Source of the DNA: Rhizobiales bacterium dw_265
Lineage (GTDB): Bacteria > Pseudomonadota > Alphaproteobacteria > Micropepsales > Micropepsaceae
DNA length: 64,000 bases
Reading direction: 5' to 3'
Assembly: GCA_018449595.1 (NCBI GenBank)
Contig: JAAVUU010000001.1
Coordinates: forward strand, 434,001-498,000
Shown here piece by piece: positions 24,985 to 33,169 of this stretch (the stretch's first letter is position 1; each line of letters begins with the position of its first letter). A model generated the notes under the pieces. That model saw nothing but the letters and a program-made list of their open reading frames with translations. It was not told the origin of the DNA and made no database searches. The position numbers and the translations under genes are program-made.

Positions 24985-25111
24985 ATGGGAGGGCCAGGGC
25001 TTTGCGCTCAGCCTCGCGAAGGCGACCAACGGCGACGATGCCGTGACGCGCGAGCATCATTGGCAACATGCCGAACACTATCTGCGCTTGGTGAACGGCT
25101 CGGCCAGCTAG
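24985..25111 (+). pseudogene. DUF4167 C-terminal fragment
   Basis: One frame reads GDDAVTREHHWQHAEHYLRL then VNGSAS and a stop at 25109-25111. The QHAEHYxRL element is the hallmark end of DUF4167 proteins, which are alphaproteobacterial RNA-binding-like proteins. The same frame is closed by a TAA shortly upstream and has no start, so only the tail survives. Confidence 0.4.
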
Positions 25112-25139
25112 TCCATCCGCCCCGTCGCGGCGTCTGCCA

Positions 25140-25784
25140 TTATGTGGCGAACTCGCCCGCGATCGCCGCGAACTGAAGCGCGACGGCGAACAATACAAAG
25201 CCGTGCCAGATCGGCTTGTGATACGGAAGCCGCTCGGCCAGGAAAAATCCGACACCTGCCGAGTAGACCAGGCCCCCCCACCAGAAGCCAAAGATCGATG
25301 GAGGCCAGCGCCGCCGAAAGCGGTTTAGCCACCGCCAGGATCATCCAGCCCATGGCGAGATAGGAGGCCACGCTCAGTCGCTCGAAGCGGTGAGGAAATG
25401 TAAGTTTCAGGATCACTCCCACCGCGGCGCACAGCCAGAGATGGCGGTGAGCAACGCGGTTCCGGTGCCAGGACCGAGCCGATTTGCCGCGAAGGGGGTG
25501 TAGGTCGCGGCGATCATCAGAAAGATTGCGGCATGGTCGATCCGGCGGAGAAATTCTTTCGCCGGTCCCTCGCGGCCGAACTGATAGGCGGCCGAGGCCG
25601 AGAGCATCGCCAGCAGGCCCGCGCAATAAATCGCGACACTCATTACCACCGACATGCCGGTGATATGGGCGAGTAGCCACAGACTCGCATTGATGGCAAA
25701 CAGGATGCCCACGATATGGACGGCGGCATCCAGCCGCACTTCATTGCGGCTATAGCGGCGAAATGTCGGCAGAGTGATTGTCAT
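25140..25784 (-). pseudogene. Hemolysin III family membrane protein, two frameshifts
   Basis: The three frames join into one hemolysin III (COG1272) protein of normal length, about 214 residues. The first piece covers 25784 to about 25435 (DAAVHIVGILFAINASLWLL, RIDHAAIFLMIAATYTPFAA). The second continues as LCAAVGVILKLTFPHRFERL and MGWMILAVAKPLSAALASID. The third ends GGLVYSAGVGFFLAERLPYH and LQFAAIAGEFAT. The first shift is near 25440. The second coincides with a run of seven C at 25273-25279, so it could be decay, a sequencing error or slippage. Confidence 0.75.
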
Positions 25785-25922
25785 CGCGGCGGCGCATCCC
25801 GACAGGCTTCGACTTGCTGCTTTTACGCTCTACATAAATTTATTCTTGCAGACGCGGCGGAAATACCCTCACTACGTTTCAGCATGCCGCAAGGCGCGGC
25901 ACCAAATTGGACTTATCAATAA

Positions 25923-26288
25923 ATGTTTGATCTTCCTAATCAATATTCCATTCCCGACCGTACTAAAGAGCACCCGGACCAACTGAAAACTTCGCTGGCC
26001 GCTCAGCATGAGAAGTTACCTGATCAACTTTCACTCGAAACGCCCGCCGATCAATTACCTCCCGTTTGCCCCGCTCAACCTTCATCGGAGTGCGACATTC
26101 CTGGATCGATCAGATTACCAACGCATGTTCGGGTAGCAGGTCTATCGCCGGAAGAAAAAATTATAGAAATCGCTCGCGCCATTGCGCGGCGACTTGCTCG
26201 AGAAGAATATACGCGCATGTACGAACCTGGGTCAGCGGCTGGAACAGATAATTCCGGACCCGTCCTTGCCCCGAAACGAAAGAGGTGA
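25923..26288 (+). CDS. Hypothetical protein
   Basis: A 121-codon frame with a Pro/Gln/Asp-rich, probably disordered N-terminal half. The C-terminal segment is helical and charged (SPEEKIIEIARAIARRLARE) and ends in KRKR. I do not recognise a family. Its GC content is lower than that of the cluster and housekeeping genes, as for other genes of this mosaic region. Coding potential is plausible from amino-acid composition only. Confidence 0.4.
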   Translation: MFDLPNQYSIPDRTKEHPDQLKTSLAAQHEKLPDQLSLETPADQLPPVCPAQPSSECDIPGSIRLPTHVRVAGLSPEEKIIEIARAIARRLAREEYTRMYEPGSAAGTDNSGPVLAPKRKR

Positions 26289-26539
26289 GATTCGCCGTGC
26301 TTAGGTACTGGTCGGCCCGTTAATACCGGATCTGCACCTTGGAAAAGACCTTACTCCGAGCTACATTCTCGGGCTGACCTGCCTCAAGAGCACCGTGCTC
26401 GGCAGCGACCGCTATGGACGACCGACCAGCCGATATTGAAGCCAGTACCGGCAGCCAGGTATGAATGGGTCTTGACAGAAGAAATAACGCACCCGTACCG
26501 GTGGCGCGCCTTTTATCGAGACACTTGGTAGCCCAACCT
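26289..26539. other. Spacer without recognisable gene
   Basis: These 251 bp separate the hypothetical gene from the convergent DUF3185-like gene. No hairpin with a T tract, repeat or credible short gene was seen. Confidence 0.4.
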
Positions 26540-26758
26540 CTATGCGCGACGTCCCACGATTACGAGGCCCGCACCTACCACAATTGCCGCGATTCCGGCT
26601 GCTGTCGGAATCCAAACAGAATGGCTCTCTTCCCGATTCACCTCTATGGGACCCGCCTTTACGACTGGCTTTGTCTCTGTCCAAGAAACACGGCTAAAAG
26701 CGAGCCCTCCGACACCGCAGAGAATGAGCACAATCCCAATAACTGCAATCGGCTTCAT
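26540..26758 (-). CDS. DUF3185-like small membrane protein
   Basis: The 72-residue protein has two membrane helices (IGIVLILCGVGGLAFSRVSW and PTAAGIAAIVVGAGLVIVG) joined by a short exposed loop with a VVKAGPIEVNREE segment, as in DUF3185 proteins. The start at 26758 is preceded by GCAGGAGTGAAGCA, a good ribosome-binding site. The longer frame upstream to 26935 lacks support. Such proteins are commonly encoded near stress genes; no molecular role is known. Confidence 0.7.
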   Translation of the reverse strand: MKPIAVIGIVLILCGVGGLAFSRVSWTETKPVVKAGPIEVNREESHSVWIPTAAGIAAIVVGAGLVIVGRRA

Positions 26759-26940
26759 TGCTTCACTCCTGCGTTTTAAATATCCTAAGAAGACAAAGCG
26801 ACGGCACAACCTTTTCTCTTGGCCGCCACCGTCAACAATCCGGATATCGTCCCAGGATTGGTAGATCGGACGGACAAATCCCCGGTCTGTGCGTGCCATC
26901 CGCCGACGAAGGCTGATCCGTTTCCGATACGACAACGCAG

Positions 26941-27843
26941 CTAGCGGGTGGTCGCAGGATCAGATTCGTCATCGCGCTGGCTGCCGGCGAGCGCAGCCGT
27001 CGCGCTGGCGATAAAAGCGCCGATAACGAGCGAAAGGGCGCTCACAAGAGCAAAGATAGCGCCAGCTTTCCTCGCCGCATCGGCAGCCTGCCTAGCCTTG
27101 ATCTTCGCCTTATCGATACGAGCGACGACGGTATCGATGCGTGCATTGGCATCAGCTTCCGATAAGCCAGTGTTTGCGGCGATCAGTCGAGCCAGATAGG
27201 CCTTATCGTCAGGAACAAACGATCCCGCCGCTGCACTCTGTGCCAGAATGCGCGTAACTTCGCCGGCCGCCCTCGTCCGGCCATCCGGGCCACTGGCTGG
27301 ATCGCCCGGCCGCAAGAGACTGTCAACGAAATATGAAATACCGCCGGTCTTATCCGACGCGTCGTCGGCGAAATGAGCGGCCCCAACGGTCGCTCCCGAG
27401 GCAGCGCCGGACGCAATCGTAGATGCGGCTTGAACGCCGCCGCCGACAGCGGCGGTCAGGCCAGAGCCCAGTACGCCGACGACCAGGATGGTCGCCAAGG
27501 CCCACGCCATGAAACCGTGTGCGGTATCACGGAAAAAGATCTCATCCGAACGGACACCGACCCATTTCGTACGAAGTCGGCCCGCAAAATAGCCGCCGGC
27601 TCCGGACGACAGCCATTGGACGACAATCAGCCCGATGGCCGTCGACACCGCAAACGTGCTCAGACCAGCGCCGTGGCCGGGCCATGGGGACAGCACGGTC
27701 AGACCCAGGCCCGAACCCACCAGCGTCAGGATAACGGTGATCGTCGATGCGGCAAGGGCGCCCGCGATGATAGCGCCCCAGCTGACCGCGGATTGCGATG
27801 ATTCAGTTGGGATCGCCTGGCCAACAGGAATGGACTCCACCAT
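26941..27843 (-). CDS. Conserved hypothetical membrane protein
   Basis: The 300-residue protein has a conserved-looking start (AVSWGAIIAGALAASTITVI), several glycine-rich membrane helices, a GGYFAGRLRTKWVGVRSDEI loop, a helical periplasmic or cytoplasmic stretch around residues 190-260 and a last helix FALVSALSLVIGAFIASATA. It resembles a family found in many alphaproteobacteria without known function. It follows a 25-residue peptide gene (9-bp gap) and both lie downstream of an EcfG-type promoter, so it is likely part of the general stress response. Confidence 0.7.
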   Translation of the reverse strand: MVESIPVGQAIPTESSQSAVSWGAIIAGALAASTITVILTLVGSGLGLTVLSPWPGHGAGLSTFAVSTAIGLIVVQWLSSGAGGYFAGRLRTKWVGVRSDEIFFRDTAHGFMAWALATILVVGVLGSGLTAAVGGGVQAASTIASGAASGATVGAAHFADDASDKTGGISYFVDSLLRPGDPASGPDGRTRAAGEVTRILAQSAAAGSFVPDDKAYLARLIAANTGLSEADANARIDTVVARIDKAKIKARQAADAARKAGAIFALVSALSLVIGAFIASATAALAGSQRDDESDPATTR

Positions 27844-27852
27844 GACCGCCTC

Positions 27853-27930
27853 CTACCGTAAGAACAGCATGATGAGGATAATAACGGGGATTGGCACACC
27901 CAGAAGCAAGAGCAAGATTCCACGACCCAT
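27853..27930 (-). CDS. 25-residue hydrophobic peptide
   Basis: The frame encodes MGRGILLLLLGVPIPVIILI followed by MLFLR, a single membrane helix with a central PIP kink. Similar tiny MGRG...GIPIP proteins recur in alphaproteobacterial genomes (from memory, not searched). An AAAGGAATGGCAAT ribosome-binding site precedes the ATG. Its start is 40 bp downstream of a perfect GGAAC-N16-CGTT promoter, which is the best evidence that it is expressed. Confidence 0.6.
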   Translation of the reverse strand: MGRGILLLLLGVPIPVIILIMLFLR

Positions 27931-27970
27931 ATTGCCATTCCTTTATTTTGATTTGATCTGGCGAGTCATC

Positions 27971-27995
27971 AACGTGGCAGAAATATGTTGGTTCC
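27971..27995 (-). promoter_or_regulatory. EcfG-type (general stress sigma) promoter
   Basis: On the minus strand the sequence is GGAAC (27995-27991), 16 bp, CGTT (27974-27971), the exact alphaproteobacterial EcfG consensus. It faces the 25-residue peptide gene and the 26941-27843 membrane protein. Confidence 0.7.
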
Positions 27996-28525
27996 CGTGT
28001 CTAACGGCACTCGTCAGCGACACCAAGGTACGCTGCTTCCGTTTTGATGCTATGCATGAATACATCTGCACACGCTCGCCAAAGAGCCCGACTGTTTCAC
28101 CGCAATCCACTCCAGCAAGTGCTGGCATAGGATATCTAGGCTGCAGACCGCGTTCTCGAAAGACATGAATGGATCATTGGGGATGATGCAGTTGCATCAA
28201 GCCAAGGCCATCTGGCGCCGTCGATTATGCGATAGAGGGCTACCGTCACACGCGGCATGTGAAACAATCAGACGGCAGCGTAGGGAAACTCTTATACGTG
28301 CTTAAGACACCCCCTGGCGTGCCGGTGCGTTCAGCACATCCAAAAATGAATCCGGGATGCGGAGGCAGATCGGTCACGCCAGCCTTCAAAGCATCCGCGA
28401 GAGTCCATGTCTTCCGTCCCGAGACCAATCTCGGCTATGGACGGTTTCAATCACCGCCGCCCGGTTCCGGTGCAAGATACAAATTGAATAATCATCGCCT
28501 AATCGTTCGGCAAACGCGGCTGTGA
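27996..28525. other. Spacer with one copy of the TGATNNAACTG motif
   Basis: No credible gene is seen. TGATGCA (28184-28190) and TGCATCA (28193-28199) form a compact dyad containing, on the minus strand, TGATGCAACTG. That is the same 11-mer found upstream of the histidine kinase gene. Sequence from 28200 to 28525 has only short frames. Confidence 0.5.
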
Positions 28526-29443
28526 TTATCGAAGCTGCTCAGTCAAGACCGAAAACTCGGTTAACATCGCCGAACCGAAGGATGTGGTGATTGCGGTGTC
28601 GGCGGCATCCCGTCCACGGGCGATCAGGATACGGCCTATTCTGGGCTGATTATGGCGCGCATCCAGAGTATGCCAAGTGCCACCCATATAGACCTCGAAC
28701 CAGGCACTGAAATCCATAGGCGCTGGATCAGGCGGCACGCCGATATCGCCGAGATACCCCGTGCAGTAGCGGGCGGGAATGTTCATGCAGCGGCAAAAGG
28801 CGATGGCGAGATGTGCATAATCGCGGCAGACGCCAATTCCCTCAGCATGCGCTTCCGAGGCGGTCCTGTCGTTACGCGCATGAGCATAGCTGAAATGGAT
28901 GCGGTTATGAACATACTGAAGAATGGCATCAAGCCGTGGCCATCCTTCGGCGTAGGCGCCGAAGAGTCTCCAAGCCTCGTCGGTGAGTTTCTGGGTATCG
29001 CAATAGCGGCTGCCGAGCAGATAGACCAGCGTGTCCTCCGGAAGTTCGCCGACCGGATGCTGGTTTGCGTACATGGGCAATACTTCTGGCAGTCCGCTAT
29101 CCACGATGACAAAGCGGTTCCAGAGGGAAAGGCGGCCCGGAGGAGCGATTAGCCGGGTACAGATATTGCCAAAGCCATCCAGATATCTGGTGAAGGGAAT
29201 CTGCGGATAGAGCGTGAAATTCTCGGACTGGACGAAGTCGGATTGCCGTTCAGGCCGGACATGGACCATCAACAGCATAGGCATATAATCGACGCAGTCG
29301 AAGGCGAGGTTGAATCCGCCCTGGATCAACATCTGCCGGGTGAACCTGCAAGGCTCCGAACGCCGCCCCACTTCCGTATCCATCCCGTGTGCATCGACCC
29401 GCACACCCTCCCACGGCAGGCGATTTCCGAAATCAGCCGACAT
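28526..29443 (-). CDS. Transglutaminase-like cysteine protease family protein
   Basis: The 305-residue protein has a beta-rich N-terminal domain and a transglutaminase core with the catalytic Cys in EGIGVCRDYAHLAIAFCR, the His in GTWHTLDARHN and an Asp in the same strand. It resembles the bacterial proteins of the COG1305 group. The start at 29443 overlaps the kinase stop by 11 bp and has a strong GGGAGAGCAGGA upstream. An internal ATG at 29332 (MLIQGGFNLAFD) matches where many relatives begin. Role unknown; possibly peptide or cell-envelope processing. Confidence 0.75.
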   Translation of the reverse strand: MSADFGNRLPWEGVRVDAHGMDTEVGRRSEPCRFTRQMLIQGGFNLAFDCVDYMPMLLMVHVRPERQSDFVQSENFTLYPQIPFTRYLDGFGNICTRLIAPPGRLSLWNRFVIVDSGLPEVLPMYANQHPVGELPEDTLVYLLGSRYCDTQKLTDEAWRLFGAYAEGWPRLDAILQYVHNRIHFSYAHARNDRTASEAHAEGIGVCRDYAHLAIAFCRCMNIPARYCTGYLGDIGVPPDPAPMDFSAWFEVYMGGTWHTLDARHNQPRIGRILIARGRDAADTAITTSFGSAMLTEFSVLTEQLR

Positions 29444-30584
29444 TCCTGCTCTCCCGTGGGATTCGAACCTCCAAAGCAGTACCGGTGCCGGGCCCCATGG
29501 TCATGGTGGCGCCGAGCTGGTCGACGACGCCGCGGACCAGGCGCATTCCCAGGCCGGTGCCGCCGGCATTGCCGAAGGCCATGCCAACACCGGCATCGCG
29601 GATACGAAGGCATATGTCGCCATCCGTCGTGAAAGCCTCCACATGCACGCCGCCCTGTTGGCGCGGCGGATAAGCATGCTTGAAACTGTTCGCCACCAGT
29701 TCGCTGACGATCACGCCCATCTGCATCGCCTTAGCGGACGGCAGATATAGATCGCCGTCTTTCACCGAGACCTCGACTGCCGCAATGTTGTCCGGCTTGT
29801 TCTGCGCCAAGGAGGCGCACAGGCCCTTGAGAAATACTCCCACATTGACCATGTCGGTGCCCGAGGCGCGATAAAGCTGTTCATGCACCGCGGCGATAGC
29901 CATGACGCGCTGGCGCGCCGCCACCAGTGCCTTCCCGGCCTCGCCATCGGTCACGCGCCGGCCCTGCAGGCGCAACATGGAGGCAACCACCTGCAGCGAA
30001 TTCTTCACCCGGTGATCGATCTCCTGCATCAGCATCGCATTGCGTTCCAGCAGCGCGTCCTTCTCGGCCACCAGCCGCTCCGCAGTCTGTCGCGCGGTTC
30101 GCTCCGCCAGCAAGGTCCGGCGTAGTTCCAGTTCCGCGACGGCATGCCGGGCCAGGGCTCCCAGCACCGTCTTCTGTCCGTCGGTGAAGCTTCTCTTTTC
30201 GGTATCGAGTACGCATAAGGTGCCGATACGAAAGCCATCGGGGGTCTCAATGGGCGCGCCAGCATAGGATCTTGGAAAGGGCTCTTTCAGGAAATCGGCC
30301 AATCCTTCGAAACGGGAATCGGCTGCAATGTCGTTCACGACAAACACGCCCGCTTGCCCGATTGTATGGCTGCAAATGGCCGCGTCCGCCGGCATGTTCA
30401 GATTGTCGATTCCCACGGCCGCCTTGCTCCATTGGTTCTGTCCGTCGATGAAATTGATCGCCGCGATGGGCGTCTTGCACAGGAGCGCCGCGACCGCCGC
30501 AATGTCCCTGAACGAAGCGGTATCGTCGGTATCCAGATCGTCATAGCGATGAAGCGCGGCGAGCCGTGTGTCGGGCTGGTCCAT
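29433..30584 (-). CDS. GAF-domain sensor histidine kinase (HisKA_2 type)
   Basis: This 383-residue soluble kinase has an N-terminal GAF domain (about residues 20-155; IAAVAALLCKTPIAAINFID, GAPIETPDGFRIGTLCVLD). A coiled linker and a HisKA_2 dimerisation domain follow, with the phospho-acceptor His near residue 195 in EIDHRVKNSLQVVASMLRLQ. The HATPase region contains ELVANSFKHAYP and GTGLGMRLV. This type of kinase often feeds stress or light signalling in alphaproteobacteria. The start at 30584 has GAGGAGGATCAGCGC upstream. No response regulator with a receiver domain is adjacent. Confidence 0.85.
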   Translation of the reverse strand: MDQPDTRLAALHRYDDLDTDDTASFRDIAAVAALLCKTPIAAINFIDGQNQWSKAAVGIDNLNMPADAAICSHTIGQAGVFVVNDIAADSRFEGLADFLKEPFPRSYAGAPIETPDGFRIGTLCVLDTEKRSFTDGQKTVLGALARHAVAELELRRTLLAERTARQTAERLVAEKDALLERNAMLMQEIDHRVKNSLQVVASMLRLQGRRVTDGEAGKALVAARQRVMAIAAVHEQLYRASGTDMVNVGVFLKGLCASLAQNKPDNIAAVEVSVKDGDLYLPSAKAMQMGVIVSELVANSFKHAYPPRQQGGVHVEAFTTDGDICLRIRDAGVGMAFGNAGGTGLGMRLVRGVVDQLGATMTMGPGTGTALEVRIPRESRNVG

Positions 30585-30670
30585 GCGCTGATCCTCCTCG
30601 AAATGCGGAAATCTCCGGGGCGGAGGTTTCGCGAGATGCATTATGTGAGCGGATTTAGGCCGGCCGCACC

Positions 30671-30695
30671 TGATGCAAAAGAGCCAGTTGCATCA
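30671..30695 (-). promoter_or_regulatory. TGATGCA dyad with TGATNNAACTG motif upstream of the kinase
   Basis: TGATGCA (30671-30677) and TGCATCA (30689-30695) form an inverted repeat with an 11-bp spacer, about 87 bp upstream of the kinase start. On the minus strand the right half reads TGATGCAACTG, the recurring motif of this region. The following GGCTCTTTTG also resembles the csbD copy. Confidence 0.5.
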
Positions 30696-30716
30696 GTACG
30701 TATTGATACAAGTGTA

Positions 30717-32252
30717 TCAGCGGGTGGGGCGACGGGGCGGCGCGCCCTTCTTGGCGGGGCCACCGGTGAAGCCGCGTTCGCGCGCCCAAACAATGGCGGC
30801 CGCCCGACTGTGCACCTGAATCTTATTGTAGATGCGGGCCACGTGGTTGCGCACGGTATTGCGCGTCAAACCGAGCTTTTTGACGATTTCCGCATCGCCC
30901 AATCCCTGACACATGAGACCCAGGACATCGATTTCGCGGTCCGTGAGGTCGGACAGGCCGGCGGTGGCGGTTTTGGGCCGTTCGGGATGGCGCATGATGG
31001 CCAGCTTCTCGATCACCGTGCGGCTGAACCAGGATGTGTCCTGCATCACCGCTTCGATGGCGGTGATCAATTCGCCCTCCGAGCGTTTGCGGTCGGTGAT
31101 GTCCTGGATGACGGTGAGGACGCATTCCTGGCCCTGGATGGTGACGGTCTCGGCCGACAGCAGGCAGTCCAGAACTTCTTCCCGCTTGGTGCGCAACTGA
31201 AGTTCGAAATTGCGCAAACTGCCGCGCTGTTCGATCTGCTGTTCGAATTGGCGGCGCGTAGCGGGATTGATCCAGATGGCCAGTTCGCTGCCCAGATGGC
31301 CAACCGTCTCTTCCTCGGTATAGCCGAGCACCGCCATGAACGCTTCGTTGACGTCCAGAAGCCGCATGCTGTCGCGGGTGGACAGAAACGTCGGCACCGG
31401 CGTCAGGCGGAACGAACGCGCAAACCGCTCTTCGCTCTGGCGCAGCGCGTCTTCGGCTTTTTTGCGCGGCTCCATGTCCATGAAAGTGAACAGCATGCAG
31501 GCTTCCTCGCCCATCTCGATAGGCTGGCCGGCGACGACGACGAACTTGGAGCCGCCGCCCGGAAGCCGCAACGTCGCCTCGGTTTGCGGAATGGTACGAC
31601 CTTCGCGCAAGGCGACAATCGCGGTTTCGCGCGTCGCGGCATTCTCCAGCACATCCACTTCATAGGTGGTATGGGCGATGACATCGTCGCGGCTATAGCC
31701 GGTCATCTCCAGGAAGCCTTGATTGACCTTCACATAGCGCAAATCGGAGAGCCTGCAGATAATCGCCGGCGCCGGATTGGCGTTGAAGGTGCGCTCAAAA
31801 CGCTCCTCCGCCGTAAACCGCTCGGTCACGTCGGTGATAACCAATACGAATGACTCCGGCTTTTCCTTGGAATCCGTCAGCGCAAGGCCGCGCAACTGAT
31901 GCATGCAGTGCCAGCTGTCCTCCGGTGCACCGCCAGCCTTACGGACTTCAACGACGACGTCCTGGAATGTTTCCCCGGCAAGCAGCCGATCGATGGGATA
32001 TTGCGCGTCGCTGAGAGCGTGATTGTTGCGATATTTGAGGACAAAGCGTTCACGATAGTCCTGGGCCGAAGCCCCCAAATCGGCGAGTTCAGCCACGTCG
32101 TGCTGGACAAGAGCACGTTCGTTCGCCCACACGATGCCTTCGATGGGATCGATGAGGATAACGCCCTCCCCCAAGCCCGCGATGATCTCCTGCAACTGGC
32201 GGCGGTCGACCTGTTGTCGCAGAACGGCTTCGTCCGGAACCTCGTTCGTCAT
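30717..32252 (-). CDS. PAS-domain LuxR-type transcriptional regulator
   Basis: The 511-residue protein has three PAS-like units (about residues 15-145, 150-270 and 285-400). Each ends in the usual VLVITDVTERF, LFTFMDMEPRKKAED or LTVIQDITDRKRSE strand-helix joint. A C-terminal LuxR/FixJ-type helix-turn-helix (LTDREIDVLGLMCQGLGDAE, NTVRNHVARIYNKIQVHSRA) fills residues 440-500. It has no receiver domain, so it probably senses a signal directly through the PAS domains. It may bind the TGATNNAACTG sites around it; that is inference from proximity. Transcribed toward the kinase, separated by about 130 bp. Confidence 0.85.
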   Translation of the reverse strand: MTNEVPDEAVLRQQVDRRQLQEIIAGLGEGVILIDPIEGIVWANERALVQHDVAELADLGASAQDYRERFVLKYRNNHALSDAQYPIDRLLAGETFQDVVVEVRKAGGAPEDSWHCMHQLRGLALTDSKEKPESFVLVITDVTERFTAEERFERTFNANPAPAIICRLSDLRYVKVNQGFLEMTGYSRDDVIAHTTYEVDVLENAATRETAIVALREGRTIPQTEATLRLPGGGSKFVVVAGQPIEMGEEACMLFTFMDMEPRKKAEDALRQSEERFARSFRLTPVPTFLSTRDSMRLLDVNEAFMAVLGYTEEETVGHLGSELAIWINPATRRQFEQQIEQRGSLRNFELQLRTKREEVLDCLLSAETVTIQGQECVLTVIQDITDRKRSEGELITAIEAVMQDTSWFSRTVIEKLAIMRHPERPKTATAGLSDLTDREIDVLGLMCQGLGDAEIVKKLGLTRNTVRNHVARIYNKIQVHSRAAAIVWARERGFTGGPAKKGAPPRRPTR

Positions 32253-32414
32253 GCTGGCTCATGTTCTGGCGGAATGCTGGCCGCTGCCGGGCGCGTTTAG
32301 GGCAACCAAGCTGCATGAAATCCTGGCCGTAAGCAAACGCGGCCGGACCGTCCTTTGCCTTCAGGAAAGCCGCGTGCCGGAAAGCGCGCTCCCGCTTCCC
32401 GGCACCGACTGGAG

Positions 32415-32597
32415 CTAGCGCTTAAACGCGTCGCGTGCCGCGTCCTTGGCTCCGCCCACGGCGTTCTGGACCTTTCCCGCGGCCTTCTCGGCGCTGCCTT
32501 CGGCTTCGGTCTTGGCATCGCCCGTGAGCTTGCCGACGCCTTCCTTGATGCTGCCCTTGACCTGCTTGGCGGCGCCGTCGATGCGATCCTTATCCAT
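32415..32597 (-). CDS. CsbD family stress protein
   Basis: The 60-residue product has the CsbD pattern (DRIDGAAKQVKGSIKEGVGK, LTGDAKTEAEGSAEKAAGKV), small, hydrophilic and Ala/Lys/Glu-rich. CsbD-like proteins are induced by general stress in many bacteria but have no known molecular activity. The start has AACAGGAGAACATC upstream. A copy of the TGATNNAACTG motif lies about 90 bp upstream in the same orientation. No EcfG-type box was found here. Confidence 0.9.
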   Translation of the reverse strand: MDKDRIDGAAKQVKGSIKEGVGKLTGDAKTEAEGSAEKAAGKVQNAVGGAKDAARDAFKR

Positions 32598-32686
32598 GAT
32601 GTTCTCCTGTTCAAAAAGGAAAGCGCACGGCATGATGCCATGCGCCCCCATCCGACATAGGAGGCGTTCGATCGCGTCAAAAGACC

Positions 32687-32740
32687 CAGTTCGATCAAGC
32701 GCCTTGGTATTCCTGCATCAATCCAAAGCTGATCGAACTG
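32687..32740. promoter_or_regulatory. Inverted pair of TGATCGAACTG motifs between csbD and an HTH gene
   Basis: CAGTTCGATCA (32687-32697) and TGATCGAACTG (32730-32740) are exact inverted copies 32 bp apart. One reads toward CsbD on the minus strand and the other toward the small HTH gene on the plus strand, so each divergent gene has one copy facing it. Confidence 0.55.
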
Positions 32741-32775
32741 TTACAAGACGATTGCGGAACAACACCACACACGCA

Positions 32776-32979
32776 ATGCCGATCGGATCGAAGAACGCCG
32801 CCAGAGACCGGGAAATATTCTCCCGCTTTAAGGCTGGAACGGCGCTAGAGGTTCTCTACCAAGACTACGGTCTAAGAGAGAGCCGCCTGCGGACCATTTT
32901 GCGTGCAGAACATCTGCGGCGGCAAGTCAGCACAGATCCCTATTACAAATCACTGCGGGCAGCGCGCGATGTCGAGTGA
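32776..32979 (+). CDS. Small helix-turn-helix protein, hypothetical
   Basis: The 67-codon gene encodes a basic protein with a likely HTH (DREIFSRFKAGTALEVLYQD then YGLRESRLRTILRAEHLRRQ), similar in pattern to sigma-region-4 or resolvase-type helices. The ATG at 32776 lies 36 bp after the plus-oriented TGATCGAACTG motif. The longer frame from 32446 is an antisense shadow of CsbD. It could be a small regulator of this stress region; the family is not recognised. Confidence 0.5.
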   Translation: MPIGSKNAARDREIFSRFKAGTALEVLYQDYGLRESRLRTILRAEHLRRQVSTDPYYKSLRAARDVE

Positions 32980-33049
32980 AAAGCCAACCGCCGATATCGA
33001 AACAGTGACCCTAGAGCGTTCGAGGTCAAGGACGCAAAAAGGTGACATG

Positions 33050-33070
33050 TCACGCTGCGTCGCAGCGTGA
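33050..33070. repeat. Perfect 21-bp inverted repeat upstream of the GlsB-like gene
   Basis: TCACGCTGCG (33050-33059) and CGCAGCGTGA (33061-33070) form 10-bp arms around one base. An overlapping smaller dyad GTGAA-N3-TTCAC follows (33067-33079). It lies 100 bp upstream of the GlsB-like start and 71 bp after the HTH stop. There is no T tract, so an operator is as likely as a terminator. Confidence 0.5.
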
Positions 33071-33169
33071 AAACTTCACGCTTGGCGGCTTGACGCGTCG
33101 GTATAACCGCAGTCACGGTGAACCCGTATCGACTTAGGATTGAACCTGAGCGCATCAGTGGAGGGATGA

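Noticed and set aside
24694-25176. 160-codon plus-strand frame upstream of the PIN gene
   Set aside because: It runs in a different frame from the recognisable DUF4167 tail and has no protein-like features.
28246-28428. 60-codon minus-strand frame in the spacer before the transglutaminase gene
   Set aside because: No recognisable family, weak start context and no promoter; probably chance.
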